DNA of 64,000 nucleotides, taken from assembly GCA_039592335.1 (NCBI GenBank), contig JBDHBX010000007.1:62001-126000 (forward strand), given 5' to 3'. Positions 42,531-52,117 of the stretch are shown here, in pieces. Below the pieces are notes generated by a model, which saw only the letters and a list, made by a program, of their open reading frames with translations, was not told the origin of the DNA and searched no databases. Both the position numbers and the translations under genes were made by a program. The stretch's first letter is position 1. Every line of letters begins with the position of its first letter. Source of the DNA: WVYX01 sp039592335 (GTDB taxonomy: Bacteria; Gemmatimonadota; Gemmatimonadetes; Gemmatimonadales; GWC2-71-9).

Positions 42531-43006
42531 CTCACGTTCTGCTCGTATGCACCGGCAACATCTGCCGCAGCCCTCTGGCGGAGGCGCTGCTCAAGCGCGA
42601 GCTGGGGTTGCGCAGCGCCGACGGCGTGAAGGTCTCCTCGGCGGGCACCGGTGCTTGGGAGGGAGCTCCAGCGTCCGAGGGCGCCTATCTCGTCGCGTTG
42701 GAGCACGGGCTCGATCTCTCCGATCACCGCGCGCAGCTGCTCACCCGGGAAGTGGTGAGCTCGTCGGACCTGATCCTCACGATGGCACGGCACCACCGGG
42801 CGCGGGTGAACGAGCTCGGAGGCGAGGGGTGTGTGCACGTGGTGGGCGAGTACGTCGGGCGCACGGGTCCGGGCGCCGAAGTCGCCGATCCGTTCGGGAG
42901 TGACCTGGACGTGTACCGGGAAACGTTCGAGGAGTTGGAGGCCCTGATCGAGCAGGCAGCGGACCGCCTCATCCAGGAGCAGGCCGATGCGGATCGGGGC
43001 GAGTAG
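42527..43006 (+). CDS. Low-molecular-weight protein tyrosine/arginine phosphatase
   Basis: 159 residues from ATG 42527 (overlap ATGA with tsaC). LVCTGNICRSPLAEALL is the CxGNxCRSP phosphate loop, and VADPFGSDLDVYRETFEEL carries the general-acid DP. The Ile in the loop (CTGNICRSP) points to phosphotyrosine; arginine phosphatases usually have Thr there. The tsaC/LMW-phosphatase pair is frequent in bacteria. Confidence 0.9.
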   Translation: MTHVLLVCTGNICRSPLAEALLKRELGLRSADGVKVSSAGTGAWEGAPASEGAYLVALEHGLDLSDHRAQLLTREVVSSSDLILTMARHHRARVNELGGEGCVHVVGEYVGRTGPGAEVADPFGSDLDVYRETFEELEALIEQAADRLIQEQADADRGE

Positions 43007-43802
43007 CCGCCTCCTCGCCGTCATCGGCGACCCGGTCGCCCACTCGCTCTCTCCTGCCATGCAGAATGCGGCCATTACCGCCTTGGGGCTGGATGCCGTC
43101 TACGTGGCCATCCGCGTCGAGCCCCCCGGGGTGGCTCACGTGATCCGTGCGTTCGAAGCGGTGGGGGTGGCGGGAAACGTCACCGTGCCCCACAAGCTCG
43201 ACGTGGCGCGCCTGCTGATTCGCCTCACGCCCATCGCCGCCGAGCTGGAGACCGTCAACACCTTCTGGCCCGACGGCGAGCGGCTCCTGGGGGACAACAC
43301 CGATGTCCAGGGCGTGCTCGACGCCGTGGGCGACCTCGAGGCGGACGGCCCGTGGCTCCTGGCGGGCACCGGCGGAGCCGCACGCGCGGTCGCCGCTGCC
43401 GCGCGGGAGCGGGAGGTGGCCCTGCTCGTGCGGTCGCGCGAGCCCGAGCACGCCAGCCGGTTCGTGGCATGGGGCCGGGAGCTGGGTCTCACACAGATCG
43501 CGGTAGACGACGGGCGCTCTGCCGGCGTGGCGATCAACGCCACCCCGCTTGGGCTGCGACCGGATGACGACGACCCCTTCCCGGCGGGCCGGCTCGAGCG
43601 GGGCACCGCGGCGCTCGACCTGGTCTACGCCCCCGGGGGCACGCGTTGGATCCGCAGTTGCCGCGAGCGCGGGCTGCACGCCGAAGACGGACGCACCATG
43701 CTGGTCGCGCAGGGGGCCCGGGCGTTCGAGCGCTTCTTCGCCGGCCACGCCGCTCCCCGGGCCGTGATGGCGGCGGCGGTGGAGCAGGCCCTCGAGAGAT
43801 GA
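42987..43802 (+). CDS. aroE: Shikimate dehydrogenase
   Basis: 271 residues. IGDPVAHSLSPAMQNAAI, catalytic Lys in NVTVPHK, NTDVQGV, the NADP loop LAGTGGAARAVAAAA and NATPLGL are all in place. It overlaps the phosphatase gene by 20 nt and is preceded by AGGAGCAGG. It reduces 3-dehydroshikimate with NADPH. Confidence 0.94.
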   Translation: MRIGASSRLLAVIGDPVAHSLSPAMQNAAITALGLDAVYVAIRVEPPGVAHVIRAFEAVGVAGNVTVPHKLDVARLLIRLTPIAAELETVNTFWPDGERLLGDNTDVQGVLDAVGDLEADGPWLLAGTGGAARAVAAAAREREVALLVRSREPEHASRFVAWGRELGLTQIAVDDGRSAGVAINATPLGLRPDDDDPFPAGRLERGTAALDLVYAPGGTRWIRSCRERGLHAEDGRTMLVAQGARAFERFFAGHAAPRAVMAAAVEQALER

Positions 43803-44572
43803 CCGCTGGCGCCCTCCGGGCGCTGGAGCGACTTCTCCTTCCCAACGTCTGTGTCGCGTGCGACGGCCCCGTGTCACGTGAGCGGCCGGACGATCTGCTG
43901 TGCAGCCTCTGTCGCGCCCGGCTGCGCCGCCCCAGTCGTGGGTGCGACCGCTGCCAGCAGCCGCTTCCCCCGGTGGGACCCTGCCGATTCTGTGGGGAGT
44001 GGCCGGACGTCCTGCGACGGGTGCGCAGCGCCGTCTGGCTCGGACCGGAGGCACGAGAGATCGTGCACCACCTCAAGTACGAGGGATACACCGCGCTGGG
44101 ACGCCCACTCGCAGAACTGATCGCACGAGCGGTTCCGCGACCGAGCGACAGCGTGTTGCTGCCGGTGCCCCTCGGACCCGACCGACAGCGGGAGCGCGGA
44201 TACAACCAGGCGGCCGTCATCGCCCGCGCCCTGGGGACGGTATGGAGCGTTCCGGTCGCGGAATCGGTCCTGTGGCGCGTCCGGGACACCCGCTCCCAGA
44301 CGGCCCTGACTCCCGACGAACGGCGCAGCAACGTTGCAGGAGCGTTCGCCGCCGCATCGCCTCCGAGCCACCGGGGAAGGCGGAGTGGAGCGGCGGTTAT
44401 ATTGGTGGACGACGTGCTCACCACCGGTGCGACGCTGGCGGCCGCCGCCGCTTCTCTCGCGACCGCAGGATGGAGCGACGTCGTTGCGGTCACCTTCGCT
44501 CGGGCGCTCCCCTTCGAGTTGCGCGCGGACGGTACGGTGGAATTCGACCGGATGGCAAATCAGGGAACGTAA
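43799..44572 (+). CDS. ComF family phosphoribosyltransferase-like protein
   Basis: 257 residues from ATG 43799 (ATGA with aroE). Zinc-ribbon cysteines CVAC, CSLC, CDRC and CRFCG are followed by the PRTase motif VILVDDVLTTGATLAAAAASL and RERGYNQA. ComF-type proteins act in DNA uptake or restart in other bacteria; the exact job here is not shown. Confidence 0.88.
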   Translation: MTAGALRALERLLLPNVCVACDGPVSRERPDDLLCSLCRARLRRPSRGCDRCQQPLPPVGPCRFCGEWPDVLRRVRSAVWLGPEAREIVHHLKYEGYTALGRPLAELIARAVPRPSDSVLLPVPLGPDRQRERGYNQAAVIARALGTVWSVPVAESVLWRVRDTRSQTALTPDERRSNVAGAFAAASPPSHRGRRSGAAVILVDDVLTTGATLAAAAASLATAGWSDVVAVTFARALPFELRADGTVEFDRMANQGT

Positions 44573-44585
44573 ACGAGAGGGAACG

Positions 44586-45592
<1,007 letters not shown>

Positions 45593-45593
<1 letters not shown>

Positions 45594-46783
45594 TGAAGCG
45601 CACGCTGGCGTCGCTGGAAGGGCAACCCCTGGAGGGGCAGCGCGCCTTCGTGCGAGTCGACTTCAACGTGCCGCTGGACAAGGGCGGGGTGGCCGACGCC
45701 ACACGCATCGTGGCCTCCCTGCCCACCATCCGCTGGCTCAAGGACCGGGGCTGCCGCGTGATCCTGGCGTCGCACCTGGGCCGCCCCAAGGGCCAGCCCA
45801 AGCCCGAGTACTCTCTGCGCCCTGTCGTGCCGGTGCTGGAGCGAGAGCTGGGCGCACCCGTGCAGTTCCTCGAGGACCCCCTATCCGAAGATGCGCCACA
45901 CCGCAGCCGCCGGCTGCGCCGCGGGGAAGTCATGCTGCTGGAGAACACGCGGTTCCATGCCGGGGAGGAGCAGAACGACCCCCAGCTCGCCGAGGCCTTC
46001 GCGCGGCTGGGGGACCTCTACGTGAACGATGCCTTCGGGACCGCCCACCGCGCGCACGCCTCGACCGAGGGGGTCGCACGGCTGCTCAAGCCGGCGGTAG
46101 CGGGGTTCCTCATGTCGAGGGAACTGGAGTACCTCCAGGGGGCGCTGGCCGAGCCGGCCCGCCCCTTCGTGGCGGTCCTGGGCGGCGCCAAGATCTCGGG
46201 CAAGATCGACGTGATCGAGGCGCTCCTCCCCAGAGTCGACTCGATCCTCATCGGCGGCGCTATGGCGTGCACGTTTTACGCCGCCCAGGGATTGGAAGTC
46301 GGCAACTCCCTGGTGGAGCCGGATCGAATCGACATGGCCGGGGAGTTGTTGCGCCGCGGCGGCAACAAGCTCGTGCTGCCGTCAGGCGTGACGGTCGCCA
46401 GGGAGCTCTCGTCCGAGGCGGAGATCAAGGACGTGCGCCCGGACGAGATCGGTCCCGAGTGGGCGGTCTACGACATCGACGAGAACGCCGCAGATGCGTT
46501 CACCAAGCGGATCACCGCTGCCAAGACCGTGGTGTGGAACGGCCCCATGGGCGTGTTCGAGACGCCTCCATTCGACGCGGGGACGGTAGCCATCGCCCGC
46601 GGGCTGGCGGCCGCCACCGCGAAGGGAGCCACCACCATTGTGGGCGGCGGAGACTCCGCCGCCGCCGTGGCCAAGGCCGGACTCTCGGCCAAAGTCAGTC
46701 ACGTCTCCACAGGGGGTGGGGCGTCGCTGGAGTTGCTCGAGGGAAAGGAGCTCCCCGGCGTGGCCGCCCTGGACGAGCTATGA
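45593..46783 (+). CDS. pgk: Phosphoglycerate kinase
   Basis: 396 residues; ATG shares one base with the gap stop. RVDFNVPL, ASHLGRPKG, NDAFGTAHRAHAS, GGAKISGKIDVI and the nucleotide motif VGGGDSAAAVAK are present. Confidence 0.97.
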
Positions 46784-47484
46784 GCAAGCCGATCTTCGCC
46801 GCCAACTGGAAGATGCACCTGGCGCCCGACGCAGCCCGGGAGTTCCTCAACAGCTTCCTCGAGGGCTACCCGCCGGCCAGCGACCGTGAAGTGTGGTTCT
46901 TCCCCTCCGCCGTAGCGCTGGAGCCGGTGGCCCGCGCGGTGGCAGACCGTGCCGACGTGAGGGTCGGTGCGCAAAACGTCCATTGGGAGCCCAAGGGTGC
47001 CTTCACGGGCGAGCTGGCGGTCTCCATGGCGCGGCACGCCGGGGCGCAAGCGGCGCTCGTGGGGCACTCCGAACGGCGCCACGTGTTCGGCGAGACCGAT
47101 GAGGAGACCGGATTGAAGGTGCGGGCACTCCTCGACGGCGGCCTGGTCCCGATGCTCTGCGTGGGGGAGAAGATCGAGCAGCGGGAGGCGGGTGAGACGC
47201 TCGAGGTCGTGCGGCGGCAACTCGCCGTCCTCGAGGGGCTCGATGCGGCCGCGCTGGAGCGCATCCCCATCGCCTACGAGCCGGTCTGGGCCATCGGCAC
47301 GGGCAGGACGGCCACCCCCCAGGACGCGGCCGAGGTGCATGCGGCCATCCACACCTGGTTGGGGGAACGGGGTGCCGACGCGGCGGCCCTCATCGCGGAG
47401 CGGCACATCGACGGAGTGCTCGTGGGAGGCGCGTCCCTGGACCCCGCGGCGTGGAGCGAGATGGCGCGCGTCGCCCTCGATTGA
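46780..47484 (+). CDS. tpiA: Triosephosphate isomerase
   Basis: 234 residues from ATG 46780 (ATGA with pgk). Catalytic NWKM lysine, GHSERR histidine, AYEPVWAIGTG glutamate and VLVGGASL phosphate loop are intact; slightly short of the usual 250. Confidence 0.96.
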   Translation: MSKPIFAANWKMHLAPDAAREFLNSFLEGYPPASDREVWFFPSAVALEPVARAVADRADVRVGAQNVHWEPKGAFTGELAVSMARHAGAQAALVGHSERRHVFGETDEETGLKVRALLDGGLVPMLCVGEKIEQREAGETLEVVRRQLAVLEGLDAAALERIPIAYEPVWAIGTGRTATPQDAAEVHAAIHTWLGERGADAAALIAERHIDGVLVGGASLDPAAWSEMARVALD

Positions 47485-47510
47485 CTTGTGCGCCGGAAAC
47501 CGGGTATCTT
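47481..47510 (+). promoter_or_regulatory. Sigma-70-type promoter for secG
   Basis: TTGACT (47481-47486), 18-nt spacer, TATCTT (47505-47510), overlapping the tpiA stop. ATG of secG follows at 47532, so the leader is about 15 nt. The -10 TATCTT recurs at the groES promoter. Confidence 0.65.
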
Positions 47511-47531
47511 CCGCGCCGCTCGAGGAGACGA

Positions 47532-47885
47532 ATGTTCCTAGTTCTGCTGGTCTTTCTGGTGATCATCTGCTTCCTGCTCGTGAGCGGTGTGCTCATGCAG
47601 GCGGGGACCGGCGGTGGCCTCGCCGCCATGGGCGGTGGCGCCTCCACCGACACGTTCCTGGGTGGACGCCAGGCAGCGACGATCCTCACCAAGGCGACCT
47701 GGTGGTTGGGGGGGATCTTTCTGGGCATCTGCTTGATCCTGGCGGGTCTGTCCACGCAGTCGGCCACCCCTCGGTCGGTGCTGGAGGGCGAGCAGTTGGC
47801 ACCGCCCACACCGGTGGCGCCGCAGCAGCAGCTGCCGCTCGACGTGGAGCCGCAGCCCGAGCGGCAGACGCCCAATCCCGACTAG
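47532..47885 (+). CDS. secG: Protein-export membrane protein SecG
   Basis: 117 residues from ATG 47532 with GAGGAGACGA upstream. Two helices (LVLLVFLVIICFLLVSGVLMQ and WWLGGIFLGICLILAGLS) flank the conserved loop GTGGGLAAMGGGASTDTFLGGR. The C-terminal tail is Pro/Gln-rich. It is the auxiliary subunit of the SecYEG translocon. Confidence 0.9.
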   Translation: MFLVLLVFLVIICFLLVSGVLMQAGTGGGLAAMGGGASTDTFLGGRQAATILTKATWWLGGIFLGICLILAGLSTQSATPRSVLEGEQLAPPTPVAPQQQLPLDVEPQPERQTPNPD

Positions 47886-47888
47886 CGA

Positions 47889-49010
47889 GTGACGACGCCC
47901 CACCCAGCCTACGTTCTGCTCGAAGACGGCGCGTGGTTCCCCGGAACCGCGCGCCGTTCGTTTGAGCACACCCCCGGCGAAGTGGTCTTCACGACGAATC
48001 TCACGGGCTACCAGGAGGTCTTCACCGATCCCTCGTACCTGGGTCAGATCGTGGTGATGACGGCCCCCATGATCGGGAACTATGGGATCAACGAGGAGGA
48101 TCTGGAGTCGGAGAGGCCGCAGGTCAACGGGGTGGTGGTGCGCGAGCTCGCCCGCGAGTACTCCAACTGGCGGGCCAGTGGGGCGCTGGAGGAGTGGCTG
48201 GCGGGGCGGGGGATTCCGGTGATCGAGGGCGTGGATACCCGAAAGCTCACGCGGCACATCCGGTCCGCCGGCGCCATGCGAGGCATCGTGGCCCTGGGTG
48301 AAGCACCGGCCGACGAGATTCGTGCAGCCCTGGACGCGAGCCCACGGATGGAGGGTTTGGATCTCGCCTCGAGGGCGACAATCCCGGGCGAGCAGGAGGT
48401 GGGTGACCACGCGGCCTCCCACCACGTGGTGGCATACGACTTCGGCATGAAGCAGAACATCCTGCGCATCCTGACGTCGCTGGAATGCCGCGTCACGGTG
48501 GTCCCGGCCAAGACGCCGGCGGCGCGGGTGCGTGAGCTGGAGCCGGCCGGCCTCTTCCTGTCGAACGGTCCGGGCGATCCGGCGGCCGTCGCCTACGCCC
48601 TTCCCGAGATCCGGGCCCTGGTCGAGTCGGGGCTGCCCACGTTCGGGATCTGCCTGGGGCACCAGCTCCTGGCGCTGGCACTCGGCGGGGAGACAGACAA
48701 GCTCCCCTATGGTCATCGGGGCGGGAATCACCCAGTTCGCGACCTGGATTCGGGCCGGGTTCTGATCACCAGCCAGAATCACGGATTTGCTGTCAGGGGA
48801 ACGAGTAAGGCCGTCTCAGGTGCCAATTCACTCGAAGTAACGCACCGTAACCTCAATGACGACACCGTGGAAGGTCTACGGCACCGGGAGCTCCCCCTGT
48901 TCGCCGTGCAGTACCATCCGGAGGCCTCCCCGGGCCCCCATGACGCCAGGGGTCACTTCACCCAATTCGTCCAAGCCCTTGACAGTCAACAGGTAAGCCC
49001 CTATTTATGA
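47889..49010 (+). CDS. carA: Carbamoyl-phosphate synthase small (glutaminase) subunit
   Basis: 373 residues from GTG, 3 nt after secG. GEVVFTTNLTGYQEVFTDPSY and TRKLTRHIR in the N-terminal domain; glutaminase triad in FGICLGHQLLALALGG (Cys) and YHPEASPGPHD (His, Glu). The large subunit carB is not adjacent. A full promoter for the next gene lies in its last 32 nt. Confidence 0.95.
   Translation: MTTPHPAYVLLEDGAWFPGTARRSFEHTPGEVVFTTNLTGYQEVFTDPSYLGQIVVMTAPMIGNYGINEEDLESERPQVNGVVVRELAREYSNWRASGALEEWLAGRGIPVIEGVDTRKLTRHIRSAGAMRGIVALGEAPADEIRAALDASPRMEGLDLASRATIPGEQEVGDHAASHHVVAYDFGMKQNILRILTSLECRVTVVPAKTPAARVRELEPAGLFLSNGPGDPAAVAYALPEIRALVESGLPTFGICLGHQLLALALGGETDKLPYGHRGGNHPVRDLDSGRVLITSQNHGFAVRGTSKAVSGANSLEVTHRNLNDDTVEGLRHRELPLFAVQYHPEASPGPHDARGHFTQFVQALDSQQVSPYL
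48979..49007 (+). promoter_or_regulatory. Near-consensus sigma-70 promoter for the HU gene, inside carA
   Basis: TTGACA (48979-48984), exactly 17 nt, TATTTA (49002-49007). This is among the best promoter matches in the window. The start point would be near 49014, upstream of a 20-nt palindrome. Confidence 0.75.
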
Positions 49011-49018
49011 CGGCCCAA

Positions 49019-49038
49019 GCACCCCCCTAGGGGGGTGC
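49019..49038. promoter_or_regulatory. Perfect 20-nt palindrome in the HU leader (hairpin or terminator-like)
   Basis: Arms GCACCCCCCT and AGGGGGGTGC, followed by GATTT. It could be the carA terminator, but it also lies between the HU promoter and the HU ATG (49075), so an mRNA leader hairpin or protein-binding site is possible. Confidence 0.6.
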
Positions 49039-49074
49039 GATTTCCGCCATCCGGGGCCCAGCAAGCGAGGACGA

Positions 49075-49404
49075 ATGACCAAGGCGGATCTCGTCGAGAA
49101 AGTCACGGCCGCGATCGCCCGAACCGCGGGCCCGATGATCTCGAAAAAGGACTGCGCGCGGGTCGTTGACGCCTTTCTCGAGGCGATCAAGGAGTCGCTC
49201 TCGGACCAGAGCAACATCGAGATTCGGGGGTTCGGGACCTTCAAGATCCGCATGCGGAAGACCCGCATGGCCCGGAACCCCCGCACAGGAGAGCCGGTCG
49301 AGGTAGCCGCCCGTCCGGTTCCCGTGTTCAAGCCCTCCAAGGAGTTGCGCAGCATGGTGGCGCAGCACGCGGAGGAGAGGGAAGGGATCGCGCAGGAGCC
49401 GTAG
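49075..49404 (+). CDS. HU/IHF family DNA-binding protein
   Basis: 109 residues. MTKADLVEKVTAAIARTAGPMISKKDCARVVDAFLEAIKESL, the beta-arm GFGTFKIRMRKTRMARNPRTGEPVEV and PVFKPSKELR are the full HU/IHF fold with a short acidic tail. The RNPRTGE arm signature is intact. A nucleoid protein; HU and IHF cannot be told apart here. Confidence 0.93.
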   Translation: MTKADLVEKVTAAIARTAGPMISKKDCARVVDAFLEAIKESLSDQSNIEIRGFGTFKIRMRKTRMARNPRTGEPVEVAARPVPVFKPSKELRSMVAQHAEEREGIAQEP

Positions 49405-49431
49405 GCTCGCTGCCGAGAACGACATAACGCC

Positions 49432-49466
49432 AACGGGGCGGTCGCTCGATGAGCGACCGCCCCGTT
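49432..49466. terminator. Strong bidirectional terminator hairpin
   Basis: A perfect 16-bp stem (49432-49447 with 49451-49466) and a 3-nt GAT loop lies between the convergent HU and amidohydrolase genes. Confidence 0.85.
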
Positions 49467-49488
49467 CCGTATGTGGAACCGCTCGGGA

Positions 49489-52116
49489 TCAGTGGCGATC
49501 GCGGAACGCCTTCCAGAGCCGCGTGTGCTTGCTCTCCAGCGACACTTCCTCGCCGGCGATGAACGCCCGCTCCACCTGCGTCACGATCTGGAGCGGATCG
49601 CCCGTGGTCACGATGAGATCGGCACGCTTGCCGACATCGATGCTCCCGAGCTGGTCCTCCAACCCGAGGACCTCCGCGGGCGTCAGGGTGACCCCGCGCA
49701 GCGCGGCCTCCCTGGGCAGCCCGTACGCCGCCGAGCGAGCTGCGTGGTACGGCAGGTTCCGCACATTGTCGACCTCGTCGGTCCCAAAGGCGACCTTCAC
49801 GCCCGCCGCGTGCAGAATGCCGGCGTTCTCCCACGCGGCCGTGACGGGGTCCTCCCGGTCCAGCGTCAGCGCGACCCCCGATCCCACGATCACCGGAATG
49901 TCACGCGCGGCCAGCTCGTTGGCGACGCGGAACGCCTGGTCCCCGCCGACCACCACGGCCCGCACCTCGGGAAACTCGTCGAGCAAGAGGAACAGCGACC
50001 GGATCGCCCGCTCGCGATGCGCCTGGAACAGCACCGGCATCTGGCCCGTGACCGCCGGCACGAGGGCCTCGAGCATGAGTCGGTCGCGGTTGTTGATGTT
50101 GGGCTCGAATGGCGCGTCCGGCTCATCGAGTGTGTTCGGCGCCTGGGCGTATTGCCTGGCTCGCTCGAACAACGCCACGAGCTCCTCGATCCGCTCCCCG
50201 TCGAGGCTCGGCTCCTCCCACGCCTCGCCCGAGGGCATCGGGAAGTCGATCACCAGCGCGGCGCGATCGCTCACGGCCATGCGCTCGGGCGTGTCGCCCT
50301 TGAGCTGGATCACCGACGCAGTTCCCTGGATGACGCCGGTGGCCGGCGCGGTGAGTACCGTCGTGATGCCGTTGGCCCGGGCGACCGGGATGGCCTCGCT
50401 GTGGGGGTGCACGCCGGTCAACGCCCGAATGTGAGGATTGTAGCGTCCCACCTCGCGGTCGTCGCGGCTCTCCGGCACCTGACCGATCTCGACCATGCCG
50501 AGCTGCGTGAAGGGATCGATCATGCCGGGATAGAGGTGCTTTCCTGCGAGATTGACGATCGGAGCGTCCGTCGGGATCTGGACCTCTGCGGCGCTTCCCA
50601 CCGCGGCGATCCGCCCATCGGCCACGAGCACGACGCCGTCGGCGATGGCCGCGGAGGAAACCGGGTGCACCGTGGCGCCTACCAGGGCCGTCACGGCACC
50701 CTGGGCGTCCTCCCCTGGCGTGAACGAGGCGGGGCGGGCCAGCGGTGCCGCGCCCGTGGCATCGGCAACCTCAGGCACCAGGTCGAACTGCGGGAGCGTG
50801 CGCACCGGCTCGCCACGCAGCTCGCCTTCCCGCTCCCGATCGTAGTACACGATGCCGTCGACGATGGTTTTCTCCACACGGGTGTACACGTCGAACGGAT
50901 CGCCGGACAGGATCGCGATGTCGCCGTGCTTGCCCACCTCGACGGTACCCACCTTGTCGTCGATGAGCAGCAGCTCCGCCGGGTAGCGGGTCAGCATCCG
51001 CAGCGCGTCCTCGCGGGAGACCCCACCGTACTTCACGGGCTTGTTGAGCTCGTAGACGAAGAACGCCTGCAGCAGCTGGCTGTCGGAGTTGAGACTCGTC
51101 TTGACCCCGTGGCGGTGCATGATGGCCGCGTTGTAGGGAGTGGCGTCGTACGCTTCCAGCTTGTACATCCACCAGTCGCTGAAGGTGGAGCCGCCGGCCC
51201 CGTGGGCCGCCATCTCGTCGGCCACCTTGTAGCCCTCCAGCACGTGGGTGAACGCGGCGATCCTGAACCCGAACCGCTCGGCCACGCGCATCAGCATCAC
51301 GATCTCGTCGCTGCGGTAGGAGTGCGCGTGTACGCGGATGCGCCCCTCCATGATGTCCACCAGCGCCTCCAACCGCAGGTCGCGGCGCGGCGGCACGCGA
51401 CGCGCTCTGGGGTTCTGGCGGTACTCCTGCCAGACCGCCTGGTACTCCTGCGCGGCCGTGAACGCGGCCACGTACGCGGCCTCGACTCCCTCGCGGGAGT
51501 ACGGGTAGCGCCGCTGTCCCTGCGTCTCCCAGTTCTTGCGGGTGACGTTCTCGCCCAGCGCGAACTTGACCGTCTGCGGGGCGCCCTGCACCAGGAGCTG
51601 TCGCACGTCCTCCATGCCCCAGCGGGTCTTGATGATCGCACTCTGGGCCCCGATGGGGTTGCAGCTGCCGTGCAGCACCTGGGCCACCGTGACGCCGCCG
51701 GAGAGCGCCCGGTAGATCGAGAAGCTCTCCTGGTCGAGGGCGTCGGTGACCCGGATTTCCGGCACGAACGGTGCCGTACACTCGTTCACCGCACGCGAGG
51801 CGATGTGGGAGTGCTCGTCGATCAGGCCGGGAATGGCCGTGAGGCCGGCTCCCTCGATCACGGGGACGTTGCCCGGAGCATCGAGGTTGGGCCCGATGCG
51901 CCGAATGACGCCGTCCCGGATGAGGATCGAGACGCCCTGATAGACGGTGTCGTTCGCGGTCCACACGGCATCCAGGTCACGGATGAAGAGACCGCCTTTC
52001 GGCACCGCCACGGCGCCTTCTTCGATCTGAGTCTTGACCTGCTGCGCGCTCGCGGCCGGTGTGAGCGAGACCACAAGAGTGAGCAGCGCTGTCAGCAGTC
52101 GTAGTGTTCTGGTCAT
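49489..52116 (-). CDS. Secreted tandem amidohydrolase, second module degenerate
   Basis: 875 residues; signal peptide LLTALLTLVVSLTPAASAQ. Module 1 has the metal set (PGLIDEHSHIASR, RIRVHAHSY, FTHVLEGY, SLNSDSQ) and ends with the Lys-Gly strand of imidazolonepropionase-like enzymes. Module 2 (from about residue 470) keeps the fold end (FGTDEVDN, LGLEDQLGSIDVGKRADLIV) but has DPFTQLG where HxH is expected, so it is probably inactive at that site. Its substrate is unknown. It starts 1 nt after the preceding gene's stop. Confidence 0.85.
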   Translation of the reverse strand: MTRTLRLLTALLTLVVSLTPAASAQQVKTQIEEGAVAVPKGGLFIRDLDAVWTANDTVYQGVSILIRDGVIRRIGPNLDAPGNVPVIEGAGLTAIPGLIDEHSHIASRAVNECTAPFVPEIRVTDALDQESFSIYRALSGGVTVAQVLHGSCNPIGAQSAIIKTRWGMEDVRQLLVQGAPQTVKFALGENVTRKNWETQGQRRYPYSREGVEAAYVAAFTAAQEYQAVWQEYRQNPRARRVPPRRDLRLEALVDIMEGRIRVHAHSYRSDEIVMLMRVAERFGFRIAAFTHVLEGYKVADEMAAHGAGGSTFSDWWMYKLEAYDATPYNAAIMHRHGVKTSLNSDSQLLQAFFVYELNKPVKYGGVSREDALRMLTRYPAELLLIDDKVGTVEVGKHGDIAILSGDPFDVYTRVEKTIVDGIVYYDREREGELRGEPVRTLPQFDLVPEVADATGAAPLARPASFTPGEDAQGAVTALVGATVHPVSSAAIADGVVLVADGRIAAVGSAAEVQIPTDAPIVNLAGKHLYPGMIDPFTQLGMVEIGQVPESRDDREVGRYNPHIRALTGVHPHSEAIPVARANGITTVLTAPATGVIQGTASVIQLKGDTPERMAVSDRAALVIDFPMPSGEAWEEPSLDGERIEELVALFERARQYAQAPNTLDEPDAPFEPNINNRDRLMLEALVPAVTGQMPVLFQAHRERAIRSLFLLLDEFPEVRAVVVGGDQAFRVANELAARDIPVIVGSGVALTLDREDPVTAAWENAGILHAAGVKVAFGTDEVDNVRNLPYHAARSAAYGLPREAALRGVTLTPAEVLGLEDQLGSIDVGKRADLIVTTGDPLQIVTQVERAFIAGEEVSLESKHTRLWKAFRDRH

Positions 52117-52117
52117 C

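Noticed and set aside
49471..52104. Plus-strand open frame of 877 codons over the tandem amidohydrolase
   Set aside because: Exact antisense shadow of a gene with signal peptide and metal motifs; low-complexity His/Arg/Asp composition.
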